Shown here: piece after piece, positions 6,834-7,152 of the stretch
How positions within the stretch are numbered: the stretch's first letter is position 1
Layout of the letters: every line of letters begins with the position of its first letter
Assembly: GCA_000715855.1 (NCBI GenBank)
Contig: KL571289.1
Coordinates: forward strand, 1 to 7,152
Direction of reading: 5' to 3'
DNA: 7,152 nucleotides
From: Actinoplanes liguriensis
GTDB lineage: Bacteria; Actinomycetota; Actinomycetes; Mycobacteriales; Micromonosporaceae
Notes under the pieces: model-generated
Database searches by the model: none
Told to the model about the DNA's origin: nothing
The model's input: only the letters and a program-made list of their open reading frames with translations
Program-made: the position numbers and the translations under genes

Positions 6834-7152
6834 TCAGCCGGCCAGCCGGGCGATGGAGCGGAGGGGGATCCGCAGCCACCCGGGCCGATGCCGGGCTTCG
6901 TAGGCGGCCTCGTAGACCGCCTTGTCCAGTTCGTACGCCGCCAGCAGCGCGCTCTCCGCCCGCGGGTCGATCCCGGCGGCGTGCGCGTACCCGTCGCAGA
7001 ACGCGGCCCGGTTGCGGTCCACCCACTCGCGGGCCCGGGCCGCCAGGTGCTCGTCGTCGTCCTGGTCGACCAGGAGCTGGTAGGCCGCGTACTCGTACGA
7101 GCGCAGCACCCCGGCCACATCGCGCAGCGGGGAGTCCGGCAGCCGGCGCTCG
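6834..7152 (-). CDS. mak: Maltokinase, C-terminal part (5' end beyond window edge)
   Basis: The last 105 residues of a protein that enters from the right edge and stops at TGA 6836-6834. The visible part starts [20 protein letters not shown]. The [13 protein letters not shown]/F-xYAA segment is characteristic of actinobacterial maltokinase (Mak/Pep2), in which it belongs to the C-terminal kinase lobe. The tail is helical and charged ([20 protein letters not shown], then [16 protein letters not shown]) and ends in [12 protein letters not shown], as in the family. The enzyme phosphorylates maltose with ATP to maltose 1-phosphate, the donor used by GlgE. About three quarters of the usual roughly 450 residues lie outside, including the ATP and catalytic sites, so activity and a possible TreS fusion cannot be judged. 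Only 8-26 bases separate it from glgB, depending on the glgB start, so co-transcription is likely. Confidence 0.88.
   Translation of the reverse strand, partial: ERRLPDSPLRDVAGVLRSYEYAAYQLLVDQDDDEHLAARAREWVDRNRAAFCDGYAHAAGIDPRAESALLAAYELDKAVYEAAYEARHRPGWLRIPLRSIARLAG

Noticed and set aside
6826..7026. A 67-codon N-terminal extension of glgB up to 7026
   Set aside because: It overlaps the maltokinase C-terminus in another frame, is Arg/Gly-rich, and has no match to the GlgB N-terminus, which begins naturally near MIGHTTSRL.
1..7152. A novel defence, mobile or biosynthetic system
   Set aside because: All recognisable genes belong to common families, and no arrays, transposases, integrases, toxin-antitoxin pairs or modular synthases were seen on either strand.

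Overview
The window looks like chromosomal DNA from a high-GC actinomycete. The strong G/C bias at third codon positions, leaderless-looking gene starts, and a maltokinase-glgB pair typical of the GlgE glucan pathway all point that way. A Micromonosporaceae (Actinoplanes-like) source is my best guess, made from gene style rather than from any marker gene. Content is mostly housekeeping. I see no phage, insertion sequence, CRISPR, tRNA, rRNA or secondary-metabolite genes.

Layout, left to right: (1) Bases 1-2182, minus strand: most of a Tex-type S1 RNA-binding protein, whose last residues lie beyond the left edge. (2) Bases 2183-2416: a divergent promoter region with one plausible promoter for each side and four copies of a heptamer between them. 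(3) Bases 2417-3136, plus strand: a compact soluble PP2C-type protein phosphatase. (4) Bases 3192-3916, plus strand: a major facilitator transporter that has lost its middle and changes reading frame, most likely a pseudogene. (5) Bases 3867-4412, plus strand: a RimJ/RimL-like GNAT acetyltransferase whose start and promoter lie inside the transporter remnant. (6) Bases 4413-4656: a convergent intergenic stretch crowded with hairpins, including a duplicated inverted-repeat module and probable terminators for both sides. (7) Bases 4657-6807, minus strand: the complete glycogen branching enzyme GlgB. (8) Bases 6834-7152, minus strand: the C-terminal end of a maltokinase (Mak/Pep2), immediately upstream of glgB and probably in the same operon.

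Maltokinase makes maltose 1-phosphate, GlgE (not in this window) polymerises it to linear alpha-1,4-glucan, and GlgB adds alpha-1,6 branches, so the right end is part of the trehalose-to-glycogen route. Tex, the phosphatase, the transporter remnant and the acetyltransferase show no evident functional link to it or to one another. The observations most worth checking are the central deletion in the transporter gene, the shared leaderless promoter geometry of four genes, the heptamer array between tex and the phosphatase gene, and the duplicated hairpin module between the acetyltransferase gene and glgB.
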